Notes under the pieces: model-generated | Database searches by the model: none | Seen by the model: the letters and a program-made list of their open reading frames with translations, nothing else | Told to the model about the DNA's origin: nothing | Shown: positions 42,905-52,481 of the stretch, one piece after another | Numbering within the stretch: the stretch's first letter is position 1 | Layout: the number at the start of each line of letters is the position of its first letter | Position numbers and translations under genes: made by a program | Source: Variovorax sp. dw_308 | GTDB taxonomy: Bacteria; Pseudomonadota; Gammaproteobacteria; Burkholderiales; Burkholderiaceae_C | DNA: 64,000 nucleotides | Assembly (NCBI RefSeq): GCF_019207085.1 | Contig: NZ_JAATOM010000022.1 | Location: 1 to 64,000, forward strand | Reading direction: 5' to 3'

Positions 42905-44071
42905 ATGAATTTCGACCTCTCCGAAGACCAGCAATCCGTGTGCGACGCCGTCGGCCGCATCTGCAACCAGTTCGACGACGACTACTGGCTCGGCAAGGAC
43001 AAGGACGGCGGCTTTCCGTTCGAGTTGCATCGGGCGCTGGCCGAGGCCGGTTGGCTCGGCATCTGCATTCCGGAGGCGTACGGCGGCTCCGGCCTGGGCA
43101 TCACCGAGGCCGCGCTGATGATGCAGACCATCAGCGCATCCGGCGCCGGGATGACGGGCGCATCGGCCGTGCACATGAACATCTTCGGCCTCTCGCCGGT
43201 GGTGATCTTCGGGACCGACGCGCAGAAGCAGCGCATCCTGCCGCCACTGGTCAAGGGCACCGAGAAAGCCTGCTTCGCGGTCACCGAGCCGAACACCGGC
43301 CTGAACACCACGCGCCTGAAGCTGCGTGCGGAACGCGACGGTGACCACTACGTGCTGAACGGCCAGAAGGTCTGGATCTCGACCGCGCAGGTGGCCGAGA
43401 AGATGCTGATCCTGGCGCGCACCACGCCCATCGAGGACGTGAAGAACCACACCGATGGCCTGAGCCTGTTCTACACCGACCTGGACCGCCGCTTCGTGGA
43501 AGTGCGCGAGATCGACAAGATGGGCCGCAAGGCGGTGGACTCCAACCAGGTGTTCATCGACGGCCTGCGCGTGCCGGTGGAAGATCGCATCGGCGAGGAA
43601 GGCAAGGGCTTCCACTACATCCTGCACGGCATGAACCCCGAGCGCATCCTGATTGCGTCGGAGGCCATTGGCCTGGGCAAGGTCGCGCTGCGCCGCGCCA
43701 CGCAATATGCCAACGAACGCGTGGTGTTCGACCGGCCCATCGGCAAGAACCAGAGCATCCAGCACCCGCTCGCCGAATGCTGGATGAACCTCGAGGCGGC
43801 CAACCTGATGATGCTGAAGGCTGCCGACCGCTTCGACCGCGGGATGCCTTGCGGCGCCGAAGCCAACGCCGCCAAGTTCCTCGGCGCAGAAGCCGGCTAC
43901 CAGGCCTGCCTGCAAGCGGTGATGACGCATGGCGGCTTCGGCTACGCGAAGGAATACCACGTCGAGCGCTACCTGCGCGAGAGCCTCATCCCGCGCATCG
44001 CGCCGATCAGCCCGCAGCTCGTGCTGTGCTTCATCGCGGAAAAGGTGCTGGGGCTGCCCAAGTCGTACTGA
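42905..44071 (+). CDS. Acyl-CoA dehydrogenase
   Basis: A 388-residue FAD enzyme that oxidises acyl-CoA to the 2-enoyl form. CFAVTEPNTGLNTTRLKLRA and LNGQKVWIST form the FAD/substrate block, RVVFDRPIGKNQSIQHPLAE precedes the C-terminal helical domain, and MTHGGFGYAKEYHVERYLRE is the conserved dimer/active-site region with the catalytic Glu expected near it. It begins 89 bases after the IclR gene and is followed by the ligase. Confidence 0.93.
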   Translation: MNFDLSEDQQSVCDAVGRICNQFDDDYWLGKDKDGGFPFELHRALAEAGWLGICIPEAYGGSGLGITEAALMMQTISASGAGMTGASAVHMNIFGLSPVVIFGTDAQKQRILPPLVKGTEKACFAVTEPNTGLNTTRLKLRAERDGDHYVLNGQKVWISTAQVAEKMLILARTTPIEDVKNHTDGLSLFYTDLDRRFVEVREIDKMGRKAVDSNQVFIDGLRVPVEDRIGEEGKGFHYILHGMNPERILIASEAIGLGKVALRRATQYANERVVFDRPIGKNQSIQHPLAECWMNLEAANLMMLKAADRFDRGMPCGAEANAAKFLGAEAGYQACLQAVMTHGGFGYAKEYHVERYLRESLIPRIAPISPQLVLCFIAEKVLGLPKSY

Positions 44072-44092
44072 ACAAGAACAATCGGAGACAAC

Positions 44093-45670
44093 GTGCTGGA
44101 TAACCTGGAGCGCTGGTCCTTGGAGAACCCGGCCAAACCCGCCGTCTGGGAGGAAGACGCCTCGACGCCCGTCACATATGCCGACCTGCACCGCCGCTCG
44201 GCCCAGGTCGCGCAATGGCTGGTGTCGCTGGGCCTGCCCGCGGGCGGCAGCATCGCGATGCTGATGGAGAACCGGGCGGAGTTCTACGCGCTGTGCTGGG
44301 GCGCGCGCCGCGCCGGGCTTTACTACACGACGATCAGCGCGCAACTCAAGCCGGCCGAGATCGCCTACGTGATGACCGACTGCGGCGCGACCCTGCTCGT
44401 CAGCACGCCGAAACTGGCAGCACTGGCACGCGAGGTGGTGGCCGGCAGCGGCTGGGCGGGGCGTGTGTTCATGCTGGATGACGAAGGACCGGCCGAGACC
44501 TCGGTTTCGGCGCAACTGGCGCGCTTCGATCCTGCAACGCCGCTGGCGCAGCGACCGGTCGGCCGCGAGTTCCTGTACTCGTCCGGCACCAGCGGCAAGC
44601 CCAAGGGCATCCGCCGGCCGATGATCGCCTTCGAGGACCGGTTCAAGGAAGCGTACGACTTCGCCGCCTGGCGCGACACCTACCGCGTGACGCGCGACAG
44701 CATCTACCTTTCGCCCGCGCCGCTGTACCACGCCGCGCCGAAGCGCTTCACCAACCGCATGATCGAGATCGGCGGCACGGTGGTGGTGATGAAGCGCTTC
44801 GATGCGGAGAAGGCGCTCGCGCTGGTCGAGCGCCACAAGGCCACGCACAGCCAGTGGGTGCCGACGATGATGATCCGCATGCTGGCGCTGCCCGAGGCGG
44901 TGCGCTGCCGCTACGACCTGTCGAGCATGCGCATGTTCATCCATGCCGCTGCGCCCTGCCCGCCCGATGTGAAGCGGCGCTGCATCGAATGGTGGGGACC
45001 GGTGGTCATCGAGTACTACGGCGGCTCGGAAAGCATCGGCCTGACCGCCCTCTACAGCGACGAGGCGCTGCAGCGCCCGGGATCGGTGGGACGGCCGGTG
45101 CTGGGCACGGTGCACATCGTCGGCGATGGCGGCGAGGAATTGCCGGCGGGGCAGCAAGGCGCGATCTACTTCTCCGGCACGCCCCGCTTCGAATACCACA
45201 ACGATCCGGTGAAGACGGCCGCGGCCTACGATGCGCAAGGCCGCGCCACGTATGGCGACATCGGGCACGTGGATGCGGACGGGTATCTCTACATCTCGGG
45301 ACGGCGCACCGACCTGATTCTTTCAGGCGGGGTGAACATCTATCCGCAGGAGATCGAGAACCTGCTCGCCGGACATGCCGACGTGCGCGATGTGGCCGTG
45401 ATCGGCGTGCCGCATGCGGAGTTCGGCGAGGAGGTCAAGGCGGTGATCGAGCTCAATGATCCGCAAGCTGCAAGTGATGAGTTGGCGCAGGCGTTGATGG
45501 CGTTCTGCCGCGAACACATCGCGCACCTGAAGTGCCCGCGCAGCGTGGACTTCGTGGCGCAGTTGCCCCGGCAGGAGAACGGCAAGCTGTACAAGCGGGT
45601 GTTGATGGAGCGCTATGCGCAAGGCATTCAGGCGCCGGCTGCCTGCGCCTTGAACGCCAGCGCCACGTAG
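44093..45670 (+). CDS. Acyl-CoA ligase (AMP-forming, ANL superfamily)
   Basis: A 525-residue enzyme activating a carboxylic acid as its CoA thioester. The ATP loop YSSGTSGKPKGIRRP is near residue 165, EYYGGSESIGLT is the A5 motif, GDIGHVDADGYLYISGR the hinge, and the C-terminal Lys lies in QENGKLYKR. The start is a GTG with CGGAGA upstream, MLDNLERW. It is paired with an acyl-CoA dehydrogenase, so it likely feeds a catabolic beta-oxidation-like route; the acid is unknown. Its 3' end overlaps the convergent LysR gene by 43 bases. Confidence 0.92.
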   Translation: MLDNLERWSLENPAKPAVWEEDASTPVTYADLHRRSAQVAQWLVSLGLPAGGSIAMLMENRAEFYALCWGARRAGLYYTTISAQLKPAEIAYVMTDCGATLLVSTPKLAALAREVVAGSGWAGRVFMLDDEGPAETSVSAQLARFDPATPLAQRPVGREFLYSSGTSGKPKGIRRPMIAFEDRFKEAYDFAAWRDTYRVTRDSIYLSPAPLYHAAPKRFTNRMIEIGGTVVVMKRFDAEKALALVERHKATHSQWVPTMMIRMLALPEAVRCRYDLSSMRMFIHAAAPCPPDVKRRCIEWWGPVVIEYYGGSESIGLTALYSDEALQRPGSVGRPVLGTVHIVGDGGEELPAGQQGAIYFSGTPRFEYHNDPVKTAAAYDAQGRATYGDIGHVDADGYLYISGRRTDLILSGGVNIYPQEIENLLAGHADVRDVAVIGVPHAEFGEEVKAVIELNDPQAASDELAQALMAFCREHIAHLKCPRSVDFVAQLPRQENGKLYKRVLMERYAQGIQAPAACALNASAT

Positions 45671-46551
45671 TCGACGAAGGCGCGCACCCTGGCGGCAAGC
45701 TGATGCCGCTGCGGATACACCGCATGAATGTCCGCATCCGGCGTGTCGTACTGCGGCAGGACGCGCACGAGCCTGCCGTCGCGCAGGTAGCGCTCGATGT
45801 CCCACTCGGCCCGCATCAGGATGCCGTGGCCATCGAGCGCCCACTTCACGGCGATCTCGCCATCGTTCGTGGCCAGGTTGCCGCGCGTCTTGACGGCTTC
45901 GGTGCTGGCGCTGCGTCCCTTGCCGCCTGACAGGCGCCACACGCCGTAGGCCTCTTCGCCCTGGCGGATGCCGATGCAGTTGTGCCTGGCGAGGTCGTTG
46001 GGCACCTTGGGGATGCCGTGCTTCGCGAGGTATTCCGGAGCGGCGCACAACAGTCTTCGATTGGCCGCGATGCGCCGCGAGATCACGCGCGAATCCGGCG
46101 GCGCGCCAAAGCGGATGCAGACGTCGAACGCGTCCTCCGTCAGCGGCGGCGGGTTCACCGACAACTGCAATTGCACCTCGACCTGCGGGTACTCGCGGAC
46201 GAACTTCGAGATCAGTGGCGCCACGTGGCTGCGGCCGAAGCCGAGCGTGGCGTTGACGCGCAGCAGGCCCTTGGGCGTGGCCTTGGAGACGCCCAGCAGC
46301 TCGCCCATGCTGTCGATGTCGCCGAGGATGCGGCGGGCATGCGCCAGGTACAGCTCGCCCTCGGGCGTGAGGCTCATGCGCCGCGTCGTGCGGTTGACCA
46401 GCGACACGCCGAGGCGCGACTCCATCAAGGCCAGGTGCTTGCTCACTGCCGGCGTGGTGTTGCCCATCTCTCGCGCCGCCGCGCTGAGGCTGCCGGCACT
46501 CGCCAGCGTCGAGAAGAAGCCGAGATCGGCCGGCAGCACTTCACTGGCCAT
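45628..46551 (-). CDS. LysR-family regulator, DmlR-like
   Basis: A 307-residue regulator with the N-terminal winged helix (LASAGSLSAAAREMGNTTPAVSKHLALME) and an effector domain (VNATLGFGRSHVAPLISKFVREYP). It is divergent from the D-malate/tartrate dehydrogenase gene with a 112-base gap, the same arrangement as dmlR-dmlA in Escherichia coli, so regulation of that gene is likely. Convergent overlap with the acyl-CoA ligase gene. Confidence 0.9.
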   Translation of the reverse strand: MASEVLPADLGFFSTLASAGSLSAAAREMGNTTPAVSKHLALMESRLGVSLVNRTTRRMSLTPEGELYLAHARRILGDIDSMGELLGVSKATPKGLLRVNATLGFGRSHVAPLISKFVREYPQVEVQLQLSVNPPPLTEDAFDVCIRFGAPPDSRVISRRIAANRRLLCAAPEYLAKHGIPKVPNDLARHNCIGIRQGEEAYGVWRLSGGKGRSASTEAVKTRGNLATNDGEIAVKWALDGHGILMRAEWDIERYLRDGRLVRVLPQYDTPDADIHAVYPQRHQLAARVRAFVDYVALAFKAQAAGA

Positions 46552-46663
46552 GGCCGCTCCATTGTTGAGTTCAGGTTAACGATGGATTCACTTTAGGCCC
46601 GGCTGCAAAGGCTGTCGAGTCCATACATTCACTCCACCCCCAACCACCCCTCGGAGACACCCC

Positions 46664-47752
46664 ATGAAGACGTACAAGATCGCAACCATCCCCGGCGACG
46701 GCATCGGCAAGGAAGTCGTGCCTGCCGGCCAGCAGGTCCTCGAAGCGCTGGCCGCAGGCGGCGGCAACTTCCGGTTCGAGTTCGAGAACTTCGACTGGGG
46801 CGGCGACTACCACCGCGCGCACGGCGTGATGATGCCGGACGACGGGCTGAACGCGCTGCGCGACAAGGACGCCATCTTGTTCGGCTCCGCCGGCGACCCG
46901 CACATCCCCGATCACATCACCCTCTGGGGCCTGCGCCTGAAGATCTGCCAGGGCTTCGACCAGTACGCCAACGTGCGCCCGACGCGCATCCTGCCCGGCA
47001 TCGACGGCCCGCTCAAGCGCTGCGGCCCCGACGATCTCAACTGGGTCATCGTGCGCGAGAACTCCGAAGGCGAATACTCCGGCGTCGGCGGCCGCGTGCA
47101 CCAGGGCCACCCGATCGAGGCTGCCACCGACGTGTCGATGATGACCCGCGCCGGCGTCGAACGCATCATGCGTTTCGCCTTCAGGCTGGCGCAGTCGCGT
47201 CCCCGCAAGCTGCTGACGGTCATCACCAAGAGCAACGCGCAGCGCCATGCGATGGTGATGTGGGACGAGATCGCGCTGCAGATCTCCAGGGAGTTTCCGG
47301 ACGTCAAGTGGGACAAGGAGTTGGTCGACGCATCGACTGCCCGCATGATCAACAACCCGGCTTCGCTCGACACCATCGTCGCAACCAACCTGCATGCCGA
47401 CATCCTGAGCGACCTGGCCGCGGCACTGGCCGGCAGCCTGGGCATCGCGCCCACCGGCAACATCGATCCGGAGCGCCGCTACCCGTCGATGTTCGAGCCC
47501 ATCCACGGCTCGGCTTTCGACATCATGGGCAAGGGCCTGGCCAATCCGATCGGCACCTTCTGGTCGGTCGTGATGCTGCTGGAGCACCTTGGCGAGACCG
47601 AAGCAGCAGCACGCGTGATGGCCGCCATCGAGAAGGTCACGGCCGACAAGACGCTGCATACGCGCGACCTCGGCGGCAAGGCGACCACGGCCGACGTGAC
47701 CAAGGCCGTGTGCGGACAGGTCACTGCGAGCGGCCAGCGCAAGGCGGCCTGA
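46664..47752 (+). CDS. dmlA: Tartrate/D-malate dehydrogenase (decarboxylating)
   Basis: A 362-residue member of the isocitrate/isopropylmalate dehydrogenase family. It opens YKIATIPGDGIGKEVVPAG; ENSEGEYSG and YWSKPWQ-like substrate loops, TKSNAQRHAMVMWDE and the ILSDLAAALAGSLGIAPTGNI cofactor block follow, and the EPIHGSAFDIMGKGLANPIG end is typical. Sequence cannot decide D-malate against tartrate. It lies between dmlR-like and dctA, fitting C4-dicarboxylate use. Confidence 0.92.
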   Translation: MKTYKIATIPGDGIGKEVVPAGQQVLEALAAGGGNFRFEFENFDWGGDYHRAHGVMMPDDGLNALRDKDAILFGSAGDPHIPDHITLWGLRLKICQGFDQYANVRPTRILPGIDGPLKRCGPDDLNWVIVRENSEGEYSGVGGRVHQGHPIEAATDVSMMTRAGVERIMRFAFRLAQSRPRKLLTVITKSNAQRHAMVMWDEIALQISREFPDVKWDKELVDASTARMINNPASLDTIVATNLHADILSDLAAALAGSLGIAPTGNIDPERRYPSMFEPIHGSAFDIMGKGLANPIGTFWSVVMLLEHLGETEAAARVMAAIEKVTADKTLHTRDLGGKATTADVTKAVCGQVTASGQRKAA

Positions 47753-47927
47753 GCGCCCGCTTCCCGGACGCCGAGCGAGGGTTGTCTCTCGCCCTGACCC
47801 CTGCGCCACGCCCGGGCCGCCAACCTCCTCCACCCAGGCCGGCGCAGCGCGCCGTGCCTTGCCCCGAAGCGGCCGTTCAAGCGCCGCGGGGGCCGGCTCG
47901 CGCCCCCATCACTCCCGGAGACAAATC

Positions 47928-49292
47928 ATGCGACGCTACCTCGGAAAACTCTACGTGCAAGTGCTCATCGGCGTGTTCGCCGGTGTGCTGCTCGGCATCT
48001 TCGCGCCCAATATGGCGAGCGACTTCAAGCCCTTCGGCGACATCTTCATCAAGCTCATCAAGATGGTCTTCGCGCCGATCATCTTCGCGACGGTGGTGCT
48101 CGGCATCGCCCGCATGGAGAACATGAAGGAGCTCGGGCGCGTCGGCTTCCGGGCGCTCATCTACTTCGAGGTGCTGTCGACCTTCGCGCTGCTGCTGGGC
48201 CTGCTGGTCGTCAACGTGTTCCAGCCCGGCCATGGCATGAACATCGACGCCACGCAGCTCGACACCAAGGCCATCGCCAGCTACACGGCAGCCGCCGCCA
48301 AGCCCGAAGGCTTCGTCGAGTTCGTGCTGCACCTGGTGCCGACCAGCATCGTCGACGCGCTGGCCAGGAACGACATCCTGCAGATCCTCGTGTTCGCGAC
48401 CATGTTCGGCGTGGCGCTCTCGCACATCGGGCCGCGTGCGAAGCCGGTGGTGGACTTCCTCGATTCGTTCACGCACGCAGTGTTCTCGGTCGTCGGCATG
48501 ATCATGCGGCTCGCGCCGCTGGCGGCCTTCGGGGCGATGGCCTTCACCGTCGGCAAGTACGGGCTGGGCTCGGTGCTGTCGCTGGGCAAGCTGATGGGCA
48601 CGATGTACATCACCTGCTTGCTGTTCGTGACGCTGGTGCTGGGCGCGATCTCGAAGATCTCCGGCTTCAGCCTCTGGAAGTTCCTGAAGTACATCAAGGA
48701 CGAGCTGTTCACCGTGCTGGGCACCAGCTCATCGGAATCGGTGGTGCCGCAGCTGATGCGCAAGCTCGAGCATGCGGGCGTGTCGAAGCCGGTGGTAGGC
48801 CTGGTGGTGCCGGCCGGCCTCACCTTCAACCCTGACGGCCAGTGCATCTACTACACGATGGCGGCAATCTTCATCGCCCAGGCCACCAACACGCCGCTGA
48901 CGATGACCGACCAGTTCGTGGTGCTGGGCGTGCTGCTGCTGACCTCGAAGGGCTCTGCGGGCGTGACCGGCTCCGGCTTCATCACGCTGGCGGCGACGCT
49001 CGCCTCGATGGGCAAGATCCCCGTGGCCGGCATGGTGCTGCTGCTGGGCGTGGACCGCTTCATGTCGGAAGCGCGCGCCATCACCAACACGATCGGCAAT
49101 GCGGTCGGCACCGTGGCCATCGCCCGCTGGGTCGGCGCGGTGGACTGCGACCGGCTTGCCCAAGTGCTGGACGGCAAGAGCGATCCGGAGGACCTGCACG
49201 GGCTCTACGAAGGCGATGACGACAGCAAGGTGACGCCGCTGCGTCCGCCGGCCGACGTGGCCCATCCCTCCGCTGCGCGCGTGGCGGCCTGA
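47928..49292 (+). CDS. dctA: C4-dicarboxylate transport protein DctA
   Basis: A 454-residue dicarboxylate/sodium symporter (succinate, fumarate, malate). It opens YLGKLYVQVLIGVFAGVLLG, has the SSSESVVPQL serine motif of re-entrant loop 1, AGLTFNPDGQCIYYTMAAIFIA, and a cytosolic tail. It follows dmlA by 175 bases and supplies its substrates. The start ATG at 47928 has GGAGACAAATC upstream. Confidence 0.95.
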   Translation: MRRYLGKLYVQVLIGVFAGVLLGIFAPNMASDFKPFGDIFIKLIKMVFAPIIFATVVLGIARMENMKELGRVGFRALIYFEVLSTFALLLGLLVVNVFQPGHGMNIDATQLDTKAIASYTAAAAKPEGFVEFVLHLVPTSIVDALARNDILQILVFATMFGVALSHIGPRAKPVVDFLDSFTHAVFSVVGMIMRLAPLAAFGAMAFTVGKYGLGSVLSLGKLMGTMYITCLLFVTLVLGAISKISGFSLWKFLKYIKDELFTVLGTSSSESVVPQLMRKLEHAGVSKPVVGLVVPAGLTFNPDGQCIYYTMAAIFIAQATNTPLTMTDQFVVLGVLLLTSKGSAGVTGSGFITLAATLASMGKIPVAGMVLLLGVDRFMSEARAITNTIGNAVGTVAIARWVGAVDCDRLAQVLDGKSDPEDLHGLYEGDDDSKVTPLRPPADVAHPSAARVAA

Positions 49293-49374
49293 AGCGCATG
49301 GATGCGAAGGTCGCGATCGACTGAGAGCACCATCGGTGGTCGAGAATGCCCGCTGACCCTGCCGCGGCAACCTC

Positions 49375-50559
49375 ATGACCCACCTCGACACCTCCACCCG
49401 TGCGCTGATCGACACCTGCGCCCAGGCCTCGCTCGATCTCCTTGAAGCCAACCTCACCCCGCACGGCATCCTGGCCGCCAGCCGGACCGAGGCGGCGGTG
49501 GCGCGTCGCTACACGCGCATCTTCGGCCGCGACGCGGCGATCTGCGTGATGGCCATGTGCGGCAGCGGCGTGCCGGCACTGGAGCAAGGCGCGGTGGCCA
49601 GCCTCGATGCCCTGGCGGCGCAACAGGCGGCCAATGGGCAGATCCCCAAGTACGTCGACCCCGAAGGCCAGGACGCCGACTTCTGGTACCTGGGCTGCAT
49701 CGACGCCACCTTGTGGTGGCTGATCGCGGTGGACCACGTGCGCCGCCACGGCAGCGTCGGCCCCGCGCACTGGGGCAGCGGTGTGCGCCGAGCGATCGAC
49801 TGGCTGCTGGCGCAGGAGCACCAGCACTTCCGGCTGCTGCAGCAGAACGAGGCCAGCGACTGGGCCGACATCATGCCGCGCTCGGGCTACGTGCTCTACA
49901 CCAACGCGCTCTGGTATGACGTCAAGCGCCGCTTCGCGCTGGACCATGCGGACGAGACGCTCTACCACTTCAACCACCTGTTCAACCCCTTCCAGCAGGA
50001 CCTGCCCGAGTACCACCGCGCCCGGCTGCTGCGCCACTACGCGCGGCGCGGCCGGCAGGACCCAGGGATGTACCTGAGCTTCGTCAACCTGTCCGTGGTC
50101 GGCGACGAGGGCGATGTGTTCGGCAACGTGCTGGCGATCCAGGGCGGACTGGCCGACGCGGACATGGCGCGCCGCATCGTCGACACCATCGCCACGGCGC
50201 ACGCGAGCGAGCCCTGGCCGGTGCGCGTGGTGCTGCATCCGCTGGCGCGCGAGCACGAGCTGTGGCGGGCGTACATGGGGCGGCACCAGCAAAACATCGT
50301 GCACCAGTACCACAACGGCGGCATCTGGCCTTTCGTCGGTGGGTTCTGGGTGATGGCGCTGGCGCAGCTGGGCATGCGCGAACGGGCGTGGACGGAACTG
50401 GGGCGGCTGGCCCGGGCCAACGAGCACGGGAACTGGCGCTTCACCGAGTGGTTCCACGGCAAGACGCTGGCGCCGATGGGGATGGCGGGGCAGAGCTGGA
50501 ATGCGGCGGCGTTCCTGCTGGCCAAGCGGGTGCTGGAGGGGACGGGCGCGGCTTGGTGA
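49375..50559 (+). CDS. (alpha/alpha)6-barrel glycoside hydrolase, GH100/invertase- or GH63-like
   Basis: A 394-residue soluble protein with repeated helical hairpins. Blocks YTRIFGRDAAICVMAM, GQIPKYVDPEGQDADFWYLGCIDATLWWLIAVD, SDWADIMPRSG and QYHNGGIWPFVGGFWVMAL resemble bacterial alkaline/neutral invertase-like (GH100) and amylo-1,6-glucosidase-type enzymes; acidic residues in QDAD and DWAD could be catalytic. No signal peptide, so probably cytoplasmic. The substrate cannot be read from sequence. It stands alone between dctA and hipBA. Confidence 0.75.
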   Translation: MTHLDTSTRALIDTCAQASLDLLEANLTPHGILAASRTEAAVARRYTRIFGRDAAICVMAMCGSGVPALEQGAVASLDALAAQQAANGQIPKYVDPEGQDADFWYLGCIDATLWWLIAVDHVRRHGSVGPAHWGSGVRRAIDWLLAQEHQHFRLLQQNEASDWADIMPRSGYVLYTNALWYDVKRRFALDHADETLYHFNHLFNPFQQDLPEYHRARLLRHYARRGRQDPGMYLSFVNLSVVGDEGDVFGNVLAIQGGLADADMARRIVDTIATAHASEPWPVRVVLHPLAREHELWRAYMGRHQQNIVHQYHNGGIWPFVGGFWVMALAQLGMRERAWTELGRLARANEHGNWRFTEWFHGKTLAPMGMAGQSWNAAAFLLAKRVLEGTGAAW

Positions 50560-50629
50560 CACGGGTCGCGGCGAAGTTGCAAAGCGGGGACTCCCGCCAG
50601 CACGTGCCGCGCCTTGGCTCAGCGAGCAA

Positions 50630-50680
50630 ATACATATAGATATTGACGAAATTGCCATTTTCACAATAATCTATGTGTAT
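50630..50680. promoter_or_regulatory. Palindromic operator of the hipBA module
   Basis: Arms atacatatagatattg (50630-50645) and caataatctatgtgtat (50664-50680) pair with one slip and few mismatches around an inner gaaa...tttc centre. The right arm covers the hipB start codons. It is a local AT-rich patch in a GC-rich region. It fits an autoregulatory HipB site. Confidence 0.6.
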
Positions 50681-51047
50681 GCCAAAGACAGCCCGAGCCC
50701 TCCTCCAACTGCCGCCGGCGACCGCAGCCGCCCTCGGCAAGCTCGGCGCTGACCTGGCCGTCGCCCGTCTACGCCGCAAGGAATCCTTGAAGACCTGGGC
50801 CAAGCGCATGGGTGTTTCCGTGCCCACGCTGCAACGGCTCGAAGCCGGCGACCCCTCCGTCGGCATCGGCATCGTTGCCACCGCGCTCTGGCTGATCCAG
50901 CGCGATGGCGAGCTGGGCAATCTCGCCGCCCCTGAGCACGACCAAGGCGCCATCGAGATGGATGTCCGGGCGGCCGTCGAACTGGGCCGCGCGCGCGCCC
51001 AGGCCTCCGCGGAAGCGCGCATGAACAGCCAGCGCGCCAAGGCCTGA
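50673..51047 (+). CDS. hipB: HipB-like antitoxin (XRE helix-turn-helix)
   Basis: A 124-residue protein (122 if the ATG at 50679 is used). The helix-turn-helix is at about 42-65 (SLKTWAKRMGVSVPTLQRLEAG), the typical HipB/XRE pattern, and the rest is a charged Ala-rich helical tail. No Shine-Dalgarno is visible upstream, so translation may be leaderless. It is followed one base later by the HipA-type toxin gene, and its operator lies across its own start. Confidence 0.85.
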   Translation: MCMPKTARALLQLPPATAAALGKLGADLAVARLRRKESLKTWAKRMGVSVPTLQRLEAGDPSVGIGIVATALWLIQRDGELGNLAAPEHDQGAIEMDVRAAVELGRARAQASAEARMNSQRAKA

Positions 51048-51048
51048 G

Positions 51049-52383
51049 ATGCGCCTGGACGACCTTTACCTCTGGTTCCTGCACGACCCGGCCGCCCCGC
51101 GCCACGTCGGTGCGCTGAAGCTGGTCTCCGCCGGCAAGGGCGTCTCGCTGCACTACGCCACGGATTGGCTCGCCAACGGCTTTGCCCTGAGCGAAGACCT
51201 GCCCCTCATCGACAGCGAATTCCTGCCGCCGGGCCGCCTGTCGGCCGATGCGCAGCGTGCGGTCGGCGCGGTCGACGACGCGCGGCCGGATCGCTGGGGC
51301 GAAAAGGTCATCCGCTTCGTCGACAAGCCCCGGCGCCTTTCCCTGATGGAGTACCTCTACTACGCGGGCGACGATCGCTTCGGCGCGCTAGGCGTCTCGA
51401 CGTCCGCAAGCCAATACCTCCCGCGCGAGACGGGTCCCCTGCCCCGGATCGGGGATGCGCAGAAGCTCAGCGAAGTCGCGGCCAAGATCGAGGCGTCGGA
51501 GCCGCTGACCAAGCTGGAAGCGAAGATCATCGCCGGCGGCGGCAGTCCGCTCGGTGGCGCGAAGCCCAAGGCCCTCATCGAGATCGAAGGCCAGCAGTGG
51601 GTCATCAAGTTCTTCAACAACGAGCCCGTCGACACGCCGCTCATCGAGCATGCGACCATGACGCTTGCCGAACGCGCCGGCATCACGGTCGCCACAACAC
51701 AGGTCATCCGCCTTCAGGCCGAGCACGCGATCGCCATTCGACGCTTCGACCGCGAGCGAGGCCGACGGATTCACAGCATCTCGGCGGGCACCGCCATCCG
51801 TGCGGCAACTGCGTCGGGCGCGGAACCGGAGATGGGCTATCCGGAACTGGCGCGCATCCTCCGGCGGATCGGCATTGCCCACGACGGCATCAACCTGCGC
51901 GACGCGCGCGAACTGTTTCGTCGCATGGTCTTCAACATCCTCGTCGACAACACCGACGACCACGAGAAGAACCACTCGCTGCTGGTCGCCAACCCCTTCG
52001 AGAATGGACGCCTGAAGCTGGCGCCGGCGTACGACGTCTTGCCGACGAATTCGGGGCAGGGCTTCCAGGAGTTCATCTGCGGCGCGTATGGCCGGGACTC
52101 GACGCTCGAGAACGCGATGTCGCAGTGCGATGCATTCGGCCTGCTGCCCGCGGAGGCCGCCCTCGAAGTGGCCGCGGTGATCGAGGTCGTGAATGGCTGG
52201 CAGACGCACTTCGCAGCGGCCGGCGTGACGAGACGCGACATTGCGAGCCTGGCCGAACGCATCGACGGTGATGACCTGCAGATCCAACGCACCGCCTTCG
52301 ATCCCAACAGCTTCAAGACCGCGCGGACCAAGTCAAAGCGTGCAAGCCCATTTCAGCGGAGCAATCCTCGCCACGAAACCTGA
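51049..52383 (+). CDS. hipA: HipA-like serine/threonine kinase toxin
   Basis: A 444-residue HipA-family kinase. The catalytic loop NTDDHEKNHSLL is at about residue 301, with the Asp of the HRD-like motif and the metal-binding Asn, and LAPAYDVLP with the second catalytic Asp at about 326. The N-terminal part (LKLVSAGKGVSLHYATDWL) matches HipA-N subdomain 1. Known HipA phosphorylates glutamyl-tRNA synthetase and induces persistence; the target here is unproven. It starts one base after the hipB stop. Confidence 0.92.
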   Translation: MRLDDLYLWFLHDPAAPRHVGALKLVSAGKGVSLHYATDWLANGFALSEDLPLIDSEFLPPGRLSADAQRAVGAVDDARPDRWGEKVIRFVDKPRRLSLMEYLYYAGDDRFGALGVSTSASQYLPRETGPLPRIGDAQKLSEVAAKIEASEPLTKLEAKIIAGGGSPLGGAKPKALIEIEGQQWVIKFFNNEPVDTPLIEHATMTLAERAGITVATTQVIRLQAEHAIAIRRFDRERGRRIHSISAGTAIRAATASGAEPEMGYPELARILRRIGIAHDGINLRDARELFRRMVFNILVDNTDDHEKNHSLLVANPFENGRLKLAPAYDVLPTNSGQGFQEFICGAYGRDSTLENAMSQCDAFGLLPAEAALEVAAVIEVVNGWQTHFAAAGVTRRDIASLAERIDGDDLQIQRTAFDPNSFKTARTKSKRASPFQRSNPRHET

Positions 52384-52481
52384 GGCCCGGCAGCGCAAGC
52401 TCAGGGGGCCGGTCGAAAGCCTCGCGGCCTACTCGCCACTGGGCATGGGCCACTCCACGAACGGCTACTTGCAACCCCGAT

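Noticed and set aside
42839..45268. An 809-codon minus-strand frame over the acyl-CoA dehydrogenase and ligase
   Set aside because: It crosses two well-supported genes and the product has no domain.
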